From positions 1-64,000 of the forward strand of contig CACHJU010000009.1 of NCBI GenBank assembly GCA_902580225.1: DNA of 64,000 bases, in the 5' to 3' direction. The position numbers and the translations under genes were made by a program. Of this stretch, positions 14,199-24,300 are shown piece after piece (within the stretch, counting starts at the first letter, position 1; each line of letters begins with the position of its first letter). The notes below the pieces were generated by a model. That model had not been told where the DNA came from and searched no databases. It saw only the letters and a program-made list of their open reading frames with translations. Source of the DNA: an uncultured Verrucomicrobiota bacterium. GTDB lineage: Bacteria > Verrucomicrobiota > Verrucomicrobiia > Opitutales > Seribacteraceae.

Positions 14199-15677
14199 AT
14201 GCATAATATTCCCCGATTTATTATCACCCTCTTGTTTGCAATCTTTTTTTCCAATACGGTATGGGCGGAGCTTGACATTAATAAAACCGAAGACACCTCC
14301 CCCAAATCTTTTGCTTTAACCGCAGATAAAATTGCTTATCAAATACCCATTCGTGATCAAATTGGTCCACCGATATTGGATATTTTACGGCGGGGCCTGA
14401 AGAGTGCAATCGAAGCGAAAGCGGATATTGTAATCCTTGATATGGACACTCCCGGTGGTGAGCTTGGGGTAACGCTTGAGATTATGCAGGAGATCATTGA
14501 ATCATTTGACCGCTTTGATGGACCGATTATTACCTATGTGAACACGGAGGCAATTTCCGCCGGTGCTTATATCGCCATTGCAACCAATGAAATCGCGTTT
14601 GCACCCTTTGCCCAAATTGGGGCGGCAGAAGCGGTGAGTGGAGGTGGTGCCAATATTGATTCGTCCATGAAGCGGAAGATTAATTCTTATTTGAAAGCAA
14701 AGATTAGAAGTTATTCCGGGAAGCACCGGTACCGCTCGCGTGTGATGGCTTCCATGATGGATGCCAATGAGACACTTTTAATTGAAGGCGATCCACCTCT
14801 TGCAACTGACGGCACAGTGATACAAAAAAAAGGTGAACTTTTAACCCTAACTGCCGAAGAAGCGGTAAAACAGTACGGTGATCCACCCCAGCCATTATTG
14901 GGAACCGGTGTATTTGAAAGTGCGGAAAAAATACTTGATGAAAAGTGGGGAGCAGGGAATTATGAATTAATTAAGATGGAAATCAATTGGGCGGAAAGAG
15001 CGGGATTATGGCTTAATTCTGTCGGACCGATTATAATAGGTATTGGATTACTGGGACTATTTATTGAGTTTAAAACACCGGGTTTTGGTTTTTTTGGAAT
15101 CGCTGGAATTTTATTCGTACTGATCTTTTTTGGTTCCAAGTATGTGTCCGGTCTGGCGGGACAGGAAGAGGTGCTGGTTTTTTTACTGGGTGTATCCTTG
15201 GTTATTTTGGAACTCTTTGTACTTCCCGGTCTAATCTTCCCGGCCATTATCGGTTTGGTTATGATTTTTGGATCCATTCTTTGGGCAATGGTGGATGTGT
15301 GGCCGAACACCGATTTTTCCTGGAGTTTCGAAACATTTGAAAATCCCGTCAAAGAACTGTTGCTCGCGGTGATAATTACTCTGGCATTAGTTTTGGCACT
15401 CACCCGCATCCTGCCCAAATCCTCCATTTGGAATAGCTTAATTCTCTCTTCCGCGGTCGGAGGGCTTAATTCTAATTTATCTGGCGATGTGACGGGTGAG
15501 GAAGACGGATTGATTGGAGCGGTGGGAAAGAGTGTTTCCGAGCTTTTTCCCACCGGTCAGGTTGAAATTAATGGAATTCGTCACGATGCAAGGGCAAGTT
15601 TGGGAAAAATTGAAAAAGGATCTGCTGTTGAGGTCATTGGTTTCAATGATTACGGATTAATTGTAACTAAATTATAA
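14199..15677 (+). CDS. NfeD1-type membrane serine protease
   Basis: A 492-residue membrane protein. A signal peptide (about 1-24) is followed by a ClpP-like serine protease domain with the substrate-binding DMDTPGGE loop (about 82) and the nucleophile region TEAISAGAYIAIAT (about 118). Four or five transmembrane helices occupy about 265-410 and a C-terminal OB-fold about 440-492. NfeD proteins act with flotillin/stomatin proteins on membrane-protein turnover. The gene starts the operon nfeD, short nfeD, floA with only 4-40 base gaps, which supports that assignment. Confidence 0.87.
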   Translation: MHNIPRFIITLLFAIFFSNTVWAELDINKTEDTSPKSFALTADKIAYQIPIRDQIGPPILDILRRGLKSAIEAKADIVILDMDTPGGELGVTLEIMQEIIESFDRFDGPIITYVNTEAISAGAYIAIATNEIAFAPFAQIGAAEAVSGGGANIDSSMKRKINSYLKAKIRSYSGKHRYRSRVMASMMDANETLLIEGDPPLATDGTVIQKKGELLTLTAEEAVKQYGDPPQPLLGTGVFESAEKILDEKWGAGNYELIKMEINWAERAGLWLNSVGPIIIGIGLLGLFIEFKTPGFGFFGIAGILFVLIFFGSKYVSGLAGQEEVLVFLLGVSLVILELFVLPGLIFPAIIGLVMIFGSILWAMVDVWPNTDFSWSFETFENPVKELLLAVIITLALVLALTRILPKSSIWNSLILSSAVGGLNSNLSGDVTGEEDGLIGAVGKSVSELFPTGQVEINGIRHDARASLGKIEKGSAVEVIGFNDYGLIVTKL

Positions 15678-15681
15678 AATC

Positions 15682-16149
15682 ATGGAATCAATATTACTGG
15701 CGATTGTTTTTGCTTACGCACTGATTTTGGTGGAGGGATTTATGCCAGGTGGGCTTTTTGGTTTGGCCGGTGCTGCCTGTATAGTCCTTGCGACCTATTT
15801 TGCTTATGAGGAGTATTCCGGGATACTCGCACCGACACTCACTTTCGTTCTCGGTGCATTTGGGGGGTTGTGGATCGTGTTTCTTGAGTTCAGGTGGCTT
15901 TCGAAAAGTAAGTTCGGGCAATATCTCTTCCTCTCCTCAACCACGGATGGGGTTAGTAACGATAAACTGCCAGGAGAGGAGATCATTGGATGTCAGGGAA
16001 AAACTTTGACTGAACACAAGCCCGAAGGAATAGTTTTGCTCAATGGTAAAAACTATGATGCTTATTGTGAGGATGGTCTTTTGCCAGTTGACGAGCACAT
16101 TATCGTTACTGGTGTAGATGATTTTCGGATTCGGATAAGAAAACTTTAA
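15682..16149 (+). CDS. short NfeD-like membrane protein
   Basis: A 155-residue protein with two or three N-terminal membrane helices (ILLAIVFAYALILVEGFMP, GLAGAACIVLATYFAY, LTFVLGAFGGLWIVFLEF) and a small soluble C-terminal OB-like domain (GCQGKTLTEHKPEGIVLLNG). It lacks the protease domain of its neighbour. It begins four bases after nfeD and precedes floA, so it is probably the partner NfeD form acting with flotillin. Confidence 0.75.
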   Translation: MESILLAIVFAYALILVEGFMPGGLFGLAGAACIVLATYFAYEEYSGILAPTLTFVLGAFGGLWIVFLEFRWLSKSKFGQYLFLSSTTDGVSNDKLPGEEIIGCQGKTLTEHKPEGIVLLNGKNYDAYCEDGLLPVDEHIIVTGVDDFRIRIRKL

Positions 16150-16185
16150 CATAAATTTATTTATAAAATTGAACTCTAAAATATT

Positions 16186-17181
16186 ATGACAGATATAATT
16201 TGGTATATTGGTATAGGCTTAGCTTTAATTGCCGGCCTTGTTGTTGCTTTAATTGTTATATCATTTTTCAGCACCTGGTTGAAGGCACTTTTGGCAAATG
16301 CATATGTGGGATTTGGAACGCTTGTGGCAATGCGTTTGAGAGGAGTTCCGGTTGGATTGATTGTTGATGCCCGAATCACAGCCGAAAAAGCGAGCCTTCC
16401 CCTCACAACGGATCAGCTTGAAGCTCATTATTTAGCTGAAGGTAATGTGGTTCAAACAGTTCAGGCAATCATAGCTGCATCAAAAGCTAACATAACCCTT
16501 AGCTGGGATCGTGCCTGTGCAATTGACTTGGCCACGCGGGGGACTTCAAAGTCTGTGCTCGAAGCCGTAAGAACTTCCATTAATCCGAAAGTGATTGATT
16601 GTGTGATTGAGGGGCGGGAAACCATTGACGGAGTGGCCAAGGACGGTATTCAGGTTAAAGTCCGTGCCCGTGTGACTGTGCGAAGCAACTTGGACCGTTA
16701 TGTTGGCAGTGCCCAGGAGGAGACCGTGATTGCTCGGGTAGGTGAAAGTATAGTTTCCACCATTGGATCATCTGAAAACTATAAAGTCGTGCTGGAAAAT
16801 CCGAATTCAATTACAGAAAAAGTGTTGGACCGTGGATTGGATCAGGGTACCGCTTTTGAAATTTTATCTATCGATATTGCAGATGTTGATTTAGGGGAGA
16901 ACCGGGGGGCAGCCCTTCGTTCTTCGCAAGCTTCCGCGGACAAGGAAGTGGCACAGGCACAGGCAGAAATTCGCCGGGCGGCGGCGGTCGCTCTGGAACA
17001 GGAAAATGTGGCCAAGGTTCAGGAAATGCAGGCAAAACTTGTCGAGGCCCAGTCCCAAATTCCTTTGGCAATGGCGGAGGCTTTTCGAAGCGGTAATCTG
17101 GGAGTGATGGATTATTACCGATTGAAGAATGTCGAGGCTGACACCGAAATGCGCTCTAGTATATCAAAGGATACTGAATAA
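16186..17181 (+). CDS. floA: flotillin-like protein FloA
   Basis: A 331-residue SPFH/band-7 protein of the FloA (YqfA) family that organises membrane microdomains. It has an N-terminal hydrophobic hairpin ([20 protein letters not shown]), a conserved [20 protein letters not shown] block, the SPFH domain, and an Ala/Glu/Gln-rich coiled coil ([20 protein letters not shown]) that drives oligomerisation. Length is normal. Its place after two nfeD-type genes is the usual association. Confidence 0.92.
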   Translation: MTDIIWYIGIGLALIAGLVVALIVISFFSTWLKALLANAYVGFGTLVAMRLRGVPVGLIVDARITAEKASLPLTTDQLEAHYLAEGNVVQTVQAIIAASKANITLSWDRACAIDLATRGTSKSVLEAVRTSINPKVIDCVIEGRETIDGVAKDGIQVKVRARVTVRSNLDRYVGSAQEETVIARVGESIVSTIGSSENYKVVLENPNSITEKVLDRGLDQGTAFEILSIDIADVDLGENRGAALRSSQASADKEVAQAQAEIRRAAAVALEQENVAKVQEMQAKLVEAQSQIPLAMAEAFRSGNLGVMDYYRLKNVEADTEMRSSISKDTE

Positions 17182-17192
17182 TTCTCCCTGAT

Positions 17193-17672
17193 ATGCCGGA
17201 TATCAACTTAGACAGTCTTTTCATAGTCGGTTTAATTCTGGCTTCATTATTGGGGAAAATTTTTAAGAAAAAAGAACCTGCAGAAAAAGAGAAACCAATA
17301 CAGAAAGAAGAGTCCTCAGAATCTTTGGAAGATGTCCTTAAAGAAGCGTGGCAAAAAGTTACCAATCCCAAAGAAGAATTCAGCGAAGGTCCTCCCCCCC
17401 TGAATTACGATTCAGAATTACCGGAAAGTACAGTTACAACCGAAGAAGTAACGGATATTGTTCCGATCCCTGCAGTAATTGATACTACGGTTCAAACTTC
17501 CGTTAAAGATTCCGACTCAAAGGGATTTTGGCAACCTTCCGCAAAAAAGGTAAATTCCCGTCAGGTAGAAAGTTACAGGAAAATGCTTTCTTCCAAATCC
17601 TCATTGAAACATGCCTTTGTTCTTAAGGAAATCCTGGGTGAGCCAGTTTCAATAAGACGGGAAGGTCAATAG
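17193..17672 (+). CDS. single-pass membrane protein, unknown
   Basis: A 159-residue protein with one N-terminal helix (LDSLFIVGLILASLLGKIF), a long acidic/lysine low-complexity middle and a conserved-looking C-terminal segment (RQVESYRKMLSS, then HAFVLKEILGEPVS). It starts 12 bases after floA and is likely in the same operon. No family is recognised; the topology suggests a cytoplasmic tail anchored near flotillin domains. Confidence 0.65.
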   Translation: MPDINLDSLFIVGLILASLLGKIFKKKEPAEKEKPIQKEESSESLEDVLKEAWQKVTNPKEEFSEGPPPLNYDSELPESTVTTEEVTDIVPIPAVIDTTVQTSVKDSDSKGFWQPSAKKVNSRQVESYRKMLSSKSSLKHAFVLKEILGEPVSIRREGQ

Positions 17673-17674
17673 GA

Positions 17675-17758
17675 TTATTTTTTTTTCCGCTTTGCGGTAC
17701 GGTTACCTGGCCGAGAGGTTTTCTTACTGCCCACACTTAAAATCAAGCCTTCCTGCAT
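17675..17758 (-). CDS. possible 27-residue basic ORF
   Basis: A minus-strand frame starting MQEGLILSVGSKKTS and ending RTAKRKKK. Its composition is like a ribosomal-type tail, but there is no strong ribosome-binding site and I do not recognise it. The rest of the 17673-17901 gap shows no feature. Confidence 0.18.
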   Translation of the reverse strand: MQEGLILSVGSKKTSRPGNRTAKRKKK

Positions 17759-17901
17759 ACATCTCGAATTCCAGCTACAGGTTTGCACAAACTTGCATTT
17801 TTTCACTACGCATTTTATCTTACTCTTCGTCTGCTCAAATTTCTTCAATTAAAGTAAGAAAATATTGATTAAAGGATTATTCAATCCTTATCCTATGTAA
17901 G

Positions 17902-18267
17902 ATGTTACAGAAATTACCGAACCATTCCCTTACCACCGAAGAAGATAGAGTGAGGTATACAGATGGATCAATTTCAGTTACCATATGGTTCGACGAAGAT
18001 CATTCAATTTTCGCATTTGAGATTATTTTTGATCTATTGATGAATGAGGTGGCTTTGCTTTATTCCAAAAAATCTTCTCCAAGGTTTGTTAATGTTGATA
18101 ATGAAGTGTCCAAACCCGGACGAAATCTCAAGCAGTCGATAGGGCACGAGGGTATCAAGTTAACTTCTGCCCGGGTAAAAGAATTTAAAAGAGCCTCTGA
18201 AACTCTTCCGCCTGACCAAAGGGCATTCATACTGAAAATTATGGATTCAATGGAACACCCGGAGTAA
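17902..18267 (+). CDS. small hypothetical protein
   Basis: A 121-residue cytoplasmic protein with no signal peptide. The N-terminal half looks beta-rich (RYTDGSISVTIWFDEDHSIF) and the C-terminal half helical and charged (RVKEFKRASETLPPDQRAFIL). The family is not recognised. It stands alone between the floA operon and the convergent sulfatase cluster. Confidence 0.55.
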   Translation: MLQKLPNHSLTTEEDRVRYTDGSISVTIWFDEDHSIFAFEIIFDLLMNEVALLYSKKSSPRFVNVDNEVSKPGRNLKQSIGHEGIKLTSARVKEFKRASETLPPDQRAFILKIMDSMEHPE

Positions 18268-18355
18268 AAGACTCATATCACAGGCATTTTTAATGGCGAA
18301 TCTGCATTTGAATCTACCATTTGAAAACAGATCGGTAGGATTACGAATTTCCTGT

Positions 18356-19909
18356 TCAATCTTCTAACTGATCGGAAGTATCCCGGCGAAAGGAAATCTG
18401 TTTCACCTCTTCCTTTACCGGGCCTAGCCCTTTCTGATTTAGCCTTTCTTTGTTTCTTGCAATGTCGAACCATTTACCTGCCATTTTTGTTACGCGTTGA
18501 GGAAACTTTTCGGACAGGTCATTGAGTTCAGTGCGATCATTGTCCAAATTGTAAAGCTCCCATTTTCCGCCTTTTGCCGAAACTAACTTCCATTTTCCCT
18601 GTCGGAGGGCACGGTCTGTCCCAAAATGAAAATAAAGAGTTTCATGACCTTCTCTTTGTTTGCCTTTTAAAATAGGCACAAGAGAAAGACCTTCAAGGTT
18701 TTCTATAGAACGACTGCCAATTTTTTCAGGGTATTTACCATTTGAAAGTTCGAGAAAAGTGGCCATAAAGTCGATTAGATGAGCAGGTTGTCTTGTAATA
18801 CTGCCAGCTTTCGCTTTGAGCCCTTCCGGCCAGTGAGCAATAAGTGGTGAAGAAATTCCCCCCTCATGCTGGTTTTGTTTATACAGCCTGAAGGGAGTGT
18901 TACTTGCTTGTGCCCATGAAGCGTCATAGGTCCAATAGGATTTTGGATCCCAAGGTTTAAGGTTTCTTCCACGGGTTCTTTCGAAAGGACACCCGCCATT
19001 GTCAGCGCAAAAAAGAAAAAGCGTATTATCGAAGGCATCCCGGGCTTTTAATTCATTGATGAGTCGACCGATATTTTGGTCAATAAGGTCGACCATCGCG
19101 GCAAATACTTCCATTCGATCCGCTTCCCATTCCTTTTCGGATTGTTTGATTGATTCCCATGAAGGAACATGGGGAGCCCTTGGCGACAGTTTGAATTTTC
19201 TGGGCAACAGGCCGCTCTCTAGTTGCTTCGTATATCTCGTTTTTCTTAAATGGTCCCATCCGTTGTCATATTTTCCATCGTATTTGAGAACGGCATCCCT
19301 CGGTGCATGCAGTGGATAGTGTGGTGCATTGTAGGCAACATAGAGAAAAAAGGGGTCTGATGATTTTCCTACCTTGCCTTCCTTCATAAAGTCTAGGGCG
19401 AAGTCAGTGATTGCATGGGTGGTGTAGAAAGGTTGGCCATTAAGGTTTTTGGGAACCGTCCATTTTTCACCATTTAGTCGAAAAGAATTATCCCCAGTAA
19501 AAAAGTTACAGGCACCAGAAAGATGACCCCAATATCTCTGAAACCCAAAGTCAGTCGGTTGTTTGTCAAGATGCCATTTTCCGGACATCCAAGTGGAATA
19601 CCCGGCAGGTTTAAGAACTTCGGCAATGGTTGCACCGCGGCTGAGGCTTTTTGAACCTGCTTGATCACAGTACAATCCAGTCAGTAATGATACACGGGAT
19701 GAATGACATTTTGAGGTATTATAAAACTGTGAAAATCGAAGACCATTATTTGCGAGCCGGTCAAGATTGGGTGTCTCGATTTCAGAACCATAACAGCCTA
19801 GGTCTGAAAAGCCCAGATCATCAGCCATGATGAGCACGATGTTCGGTCTTTTACCTTGAAGGGGTAGGAAACTTAAAAGAAAAACAATAAATAAAATGGC
19901 AGTATTCAT
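18356..19909 (-). CDS. arylsulfatase with variant active-site motif
   Basis: Secreted sulfatase of 517 residues (signal peptide about 1-19). The alkaline-phosphatase-like fold opens RPNIVLIMADDLGFSDLGCYG with the metal-binding Asp pair. The formylglycine motif is C-H-S-S-R (SKCHSSRVSLLTG, about 66), where Pro or Ala at the third position is usual. Other sulfatase marks are SGKWHLDKQPTDFGF, YNAPHYPLHAPRD and LFLFCADNGG. It would hydrolyse sulfate esters on polysaccharide or small aryl substrates after maturation by a formylglycine-generating enzyme, which is not in this window. It is the last gene of a three-gene minus-strand cluster. Confidence 0.88.
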   Translation of the reverse strand: MNTAILFIVFLLSFLPLQGKRPNIVLIMADDLGFSDLGCYGSEIETPNLDRLANNGLRFSQFYNTSKCHSSRVSLLTGLYCDQAGSKSLSRGATIAEVLKPAGYSTWMSGKWHLDKQPTDFGFQRYWGHLSGACNFFTGDNSFRLNGEKWTVPKNLNGQPFYTTHAITDFALDFMKEGKVGKSSDPFFLYVAYNAPHYPLHAPRDAVLKYDGKYDNGWDHLRKTRYTKQLESGLLPRKFKLSPRAPHVPSWESIKQSEKEWEADRMEVFAAMVDLIDQNIGRLINELKARDAFDNTLFLFCADNGGCPFERTRGRNLKPWDPKSYWTYDASWAQASNTPFRLYKQNQHEGGISSPLIAHWPEGLKAKAGSITRQPAHLIDFMATFLELSNGKYPEKIGSRSIENLEGLSLVPILKGKQREGHETLYFHFGTDRALRQGKWKLVSAKGGKWELYNLDNDRTELNDLSEKFPQRVTKMAGKWFDIARNKERLNQKGLGPVKEEVKQISFRRDTSDQLED

Positions 19910-19927
19910 AAATTTATTTAAATTTAT

Positions 19928-21337
19928 TTAAAATTTCTTAAGTCTTGATTCATATTCGGGTCGAGTCTTCCATTGTTGAAAATATTTTTGATATTGAGGT
20001 AACTCTGTCCAAAAAATTCTCGGTGGTTGTGGGAGGACTGTTCCATTAGAGTAGTCTTGTCCGCTTACACTTTTCTCAATAGATTTGCGTGCATCAAACA
20101 GAAATTCTCTCAGTCGGATTACCTGAGGATGCTTGGGCCGAAATTCATTCATAGATTCGCCGGGGTCGGAAGAAAGGTTAAAAAGCTCTATTTTTCTGCC
20201 TTGGTTTTTGGGCTGGGAAATCATTTTCCACTCATTGTCAATGATTGCCATTCGTCCTCGGCTACTAAAAATTAATGGCTTATTTCTTTTGGAGAGAACT
20301 GAACTGAAAAGAGGGGTCAGACTTAATCCATCCATTGGTTTGAGCATGGCAGAATCTGACAATTCTGCGATCTCTGCGATGGTGGGAAATATATCCACTG
20401 CCCCAGCTGGGTAGTTGCTAATTTTTGGCTTCTTTATTTTATTGGGCCATTCTATTATTGCTGGCACTCGAATTCCACCCTCATACAAACTGCCTTTATA
20501 ATCTCTGAGCCCACCGGTTGTAGAGGGATTAATTTTAGGAAGGCCTCCATTATCACTGGTAAACCAGACAAGTGTATTCTGATCAATTTTCATTTTCTTA
20601 AGACCGTTTCGCAGCGTGCCCACGCTCCGATCCATTGCCTTTAGTTCTGCATAGTGAGCCTGAGAGCTTTGATTTAGTCCGCTGAATTCTTTCATGTCTG
20701 ATTCCAGGGCCATGAATGGTGAGTGGGGTGTACCGTACCAAATTACGCAGAAAAAGGGTTTCCCCTTTCTAGTTTCCGTTTGCATAAATTTAAGGGCTTC
20801 CTCGACAATGATTTCTGAAGAATCTCCTTTAAACTCCTCAATTATTCCCTGTCGGCTCATAATTGGATTGAGATCAAAAAAATTAGTCACTGAGAGCCAT
20901 TTCTCAAATCCAAATGCTTTGGGTCCATGTGCATCCGTTTTTAAGATCGGAACGCCTGGACCCCGTAGACCGCATAGATGCCATTTCCCGAAATGCCCGG
21001 TGGCATACCCTGCCCTCTTAAGTACTTGGGGAAGTGTTACCTCCTGTTTTCTTAATGCATAGCCGTGATCGAACACTCCGGTTCGGTCGTGGGTTCTACC
21101 CGTTAAAACGGTCGCACGCGTAGGAGAACATACTGGCCCACCAGCATAGAATTGATCAAATCGTATTCCATTGGAAGCCATTCTATCCAAATTGGGAGTT
21201 TTAAGAATGGGATGATTGTAATATCCGGTTTGCCCCCAGCCCTGATCATCGGTCATGACCAAAACAAAATTTGTTTGGGCAAATAAAACCTGCAGTAGGG
21301 CAAGAAATAGAATAAAAGTGGTTACGATCAGCTTCAT
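19928..21337 (-). CDS. sulfatase (CSPTR type)
   Basis: Secreted sulfatase of 469 residues with signal peptide MKLIVTTFILFLALLQVLFA. Metal-binding start FVLVMTDDQGWGQTGYY; canonical formylglycine motif VCSPTRATVLTGR at about 70; GKWHLCGL; WYGTPHSPF; WFTSDNGGLP. It desulfates an unknown glycan or sulfate ester in the periplasm or outside. It lies 18 bases upstream of the other sulfatase and 24 bases downstream of the 1069-residue protein, on the same strand, so the three form one operon. Confidence 0.9.
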   Translation of the reverse strand: MKLIVTTFILFLALLQVLFAQTNFVLVMTDDQGWGQTGYYNHPILKTPNLDRMASNGIRFDQFYAGGPVCSPTRATVLTGRTHDRTGVFDHGYALRKQEVTLPQVLKRAGYATGHFGKWHLCGLRGPGVPILKTDAHGPKAFGFEKWLSVTNFFDLNPIMSRQGIIEEFKGDSSEIIVEEALKFMQTETRKGKPFFCVIWYGTPHSPFMALESDMKEFSGLNQSSQAHYAELKAMDRSVGTLRNGLKKMKIDQNTLVWFTSDNGGLPKINPSTTGGLRDYKGSLYEGGIRVPAIIEWPNKIKKPKISNYPAGAVDIFPTIAEIAELSDSAMLKPMDGLSLTPLFSSVLSKRNKPLIFSSRGRMAIIDNEWKMISQPKNQGRKIELFNLSSDPGESMNEFRPKHPQVIRLREFLFDARKSIEKSVSGQDYSNGTVLPQPPRIFWTELPQYQKYFQQWKTRPEYESRLKKF

Positions 21338-21361
21338 TTATCGATTTTGTGAAATGGAATT

Positions 21362-24300
21362 TTATTTGACGATTAGATTTCCCTTCATGATTGTCCAGTG
21401 TCCCGGGAAACTGCAAAGATAAGGATAAATTCCGGGTTTTTTAGGTGCCTTAAAACGTAAGAATTCTTTTTCACCTTGCTTGAGCATTTTTGTGTGAGCA
21501 ATTATTTTATTTGATCGTGGAATAAACTGTCCATTTTTAGCTGCAATTGGATCTTTGGCCATATCATTTGCGGCAAGTCCCACTTCTTCGAGTGAGTCTG
21601 GTTGTACGAGAACAAAATTGTGTGGCGTAGCATCCGGATTATTGAATTCTATACGAATCGGTTGGTTGGTTTTTGCGGTGATGTCACCGTCCGAAGACTT
21701 TTTATATTCCCCGAGATTTGGTTTCGCCATCAATTCGACGGAAAAGAGCATTCTTTCTTTCATGCAGGAAACTTTGACCTTAAGCAGACTTTTTTGGCGA
21801 TCAAATTTACTATCTGCCTTAGATTTTTCGGCCATTTTTTCAGCCATTTTCTGTTTGTTTAAAAAAGCATAAAGAAGCGGCTGATTTTTTTCTAAAGCAT
21901 CTGGGTTCCAGAACTTTCTCATCGGAGCAGAACCGAGAGAAGTTTTAATCGCGTAGCTCAGGTGCTTATCATTGGGTAGAGAACACACTATTTTAAGTGC
22001 CTCAAATGCATTTTTGGAGCCGATATAACTGCAGGCAATAGCCGCTTCCAGTCTCACCAGGCCATTTTTATCCCGTGCCGCTTCCCTAAGCATGGCATCT
22101 CCTTTATTAGTTAGTGAATGCCAATATCTAAGTTGCCTAACTGCTGCCGCCCGGGCGTTGTGATTTCCGCAACGGAGTAACTCCGAGAGAAGGGGAATAT
22201 TGGACTGTTCTACATTTCGATAAGCCCACATTGCCTCCACCTGGTGATGTCTATGGCGCGGATCATTGGGGTCAAGATTTTTGACCCATTGATCGAGTGC
22301 CTTTTTGACCTTAATAGGTTTCATTTCCCGAATTTCCCTCTTTGCCCAGTAGCGATAGCGATACTCATGTCGTTTGAGCAGATTCAGTAGTTGCGGAAGG
22401 GAAGCTCCAGTGATTTTCGGTGGATTTACCGGCTTCGCTTCTTTGGGCATAATTCGCCATATTCTGCCGGATTTTCGATCTCTTCTTTCATCGCGCAAAG
22501 AATACTGGGCGTGACCTTTTACCGGGTTGTACCAATCGCATACATACATTGCACCCCCCGGACCGTATCTCAGATCAACGGGAATAAAGCTGAGGTTTGT
22601 GGAAAATATAATGTCTGAAACATATTCCTCTTCATAGCCATACTCGTATTCTTTCCACTTTAACAATTCCACCCGGTTGGTAGACTTGTATCGAACCTTT
22701 ACCATCATACCCTGCATTTCTTTAGGCCAGTTTGGGAAGTCTATGAACTCCTGCCCGCATACTCCGGAATAGGCTTGTAGTCCGCTCGGCCTGGGGTGTT
22801 GCTCGGGGTAAGGGGGGTCGAGTGCATGATGGGCAGAGGCAAAAATCGGATAACTTGCAACATGCTGACCCCAGTCATCAAAGGTTACGCCCCACGGATT
22901 GGTGCTTGGATGAGTTCCAAATGCAGTGAGTCGGTGAAGTTTAGGTTCCCAGGCGAACCAACCGCTATTCTGCTGCCTGACCGGACCGTAGGGTGTTTCC
23001 ACCTGAGTATGGTGAAAAACAGATTCCCTGAAAATTAGGTCTCCATCCGGAGTCCATGCAAAATCATGAAGTGCATGGTGGGAATCTTCACACCCAAATC
23101 CTGTGAGTGGAATTTCACGAAGGTCTGCTTTTCCATCCCCGTTGGTATCCTTGAGAAAAGTCATGTGTGGCTCCTCGGAGACATAAACCCCTCCATTCCC
23201 AAATTCGAATGATAGAGGCACATTCAAACCTTCCGCCCAGACCGAACATTGATCTGCTTTTCCGTCTTTGTCTAAATCTTCAAGGATTACTATTTTATCA
23301 TTGGGAGCCTGTCCCGGATAAACATGAGGATATGTGGTTGAGCAGGATACCCACATTCTTCCTTGCCCGTCCCATCTCATTTGAATGGGGCAGGCAATAT
23401 CAGGAAATTGTTCTTCACTCGCAAAGAGAGAAACTTCGAATCTGGGATCAATTTTAAAAGCTGCTTTTTCATCCTGAGCAGACATCCACTTATTTGCCCC
23501 TCTACTCTGCTTGGTGATGGGTAAGGGCGGGACATTTGAGTCGTCAATGATAGGTGACGGTCTTTTTCCCTGAGAGAGTCGATGAATTTGTTTGTCTCTG
23601 TTCTCAGTCATCCGGTCAAAATTTCTCATCGCAGGAAGGAAATCAAGGTATCCATAACTACCTTTTCTTCCCCCGGTGTAATAAAATGTGTTCAGAGGAC
23701 GGTACCGGTAGAAGTGTTGCCTGTTTTTCTCAATCACCGCGGCCCGAATATCTTCGCTTATAATGGGAGCCTTTTTATCGAATAATCCGGTGAAAAGAAT
23801 TTTAGCAAACTTGGAATAACCTGATGCGTTTAAATGGACCCCGTTTATAGTTAAGTTATCGCGATTCATGAGCATTTCTGCAGCCGTTTGATTAAATACA
23901 TTGACGAACCCGACTTCTTGAAAAATCGCCACTTTTTTCATGGACCTACAATAAGCCTTAATGTTGGGGTTATTTCGGTCGGCAGCCTGCACTCCCCGTA
24001 CATTTTCGTTTGCGATTGGCGAGACCAGAATCACGGAGGGGGCGGATTTTCCATTATACGATTTTGATCGTAAATTTAACAAGTAATTAGCGAGGCGAGT
24101 TTCAAATGATGAAAGTTCTTTTTTTCCGTCAAAGGATTCGTTGAAACCGAAAGCCGCGATAATGATGTCTGCTTTCATTGCAGTTAGGTGTTGCTCGGTG
24201 TCAGCAAAATTATCGGGACGGGGCTGAAGATCAATTTCGTCAGCGGACCAAGCCAGATTTCTGACAATCAAATTCAAATCTGGGTGTGCTTGTTGCAGCA

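Noticed and set aside
14960-15553. 197-residue minus-strand ORF inside nfeD
   Set aside because: It is the antisense shadow of a clear membrane protease gene, and its Ser/Pro/Lys composition is typical of such shadows.
17678-17697. Terminator after the floA operon (T-run with CCGC-TTT-GCGG hairpin)
   Set aside because: On the plus strand the T-run comes before the hairpin, and on the minus strand the hairpin is followed by A residues, so neither orientation fits.
17675-17758. Ribosomal protein bTHX-like small gene
   Set aside because: The basic tail is suggestive but the sequence does not match the family pattern and no ribosome-binding site is seen; kept only as a low-confidence ORF.
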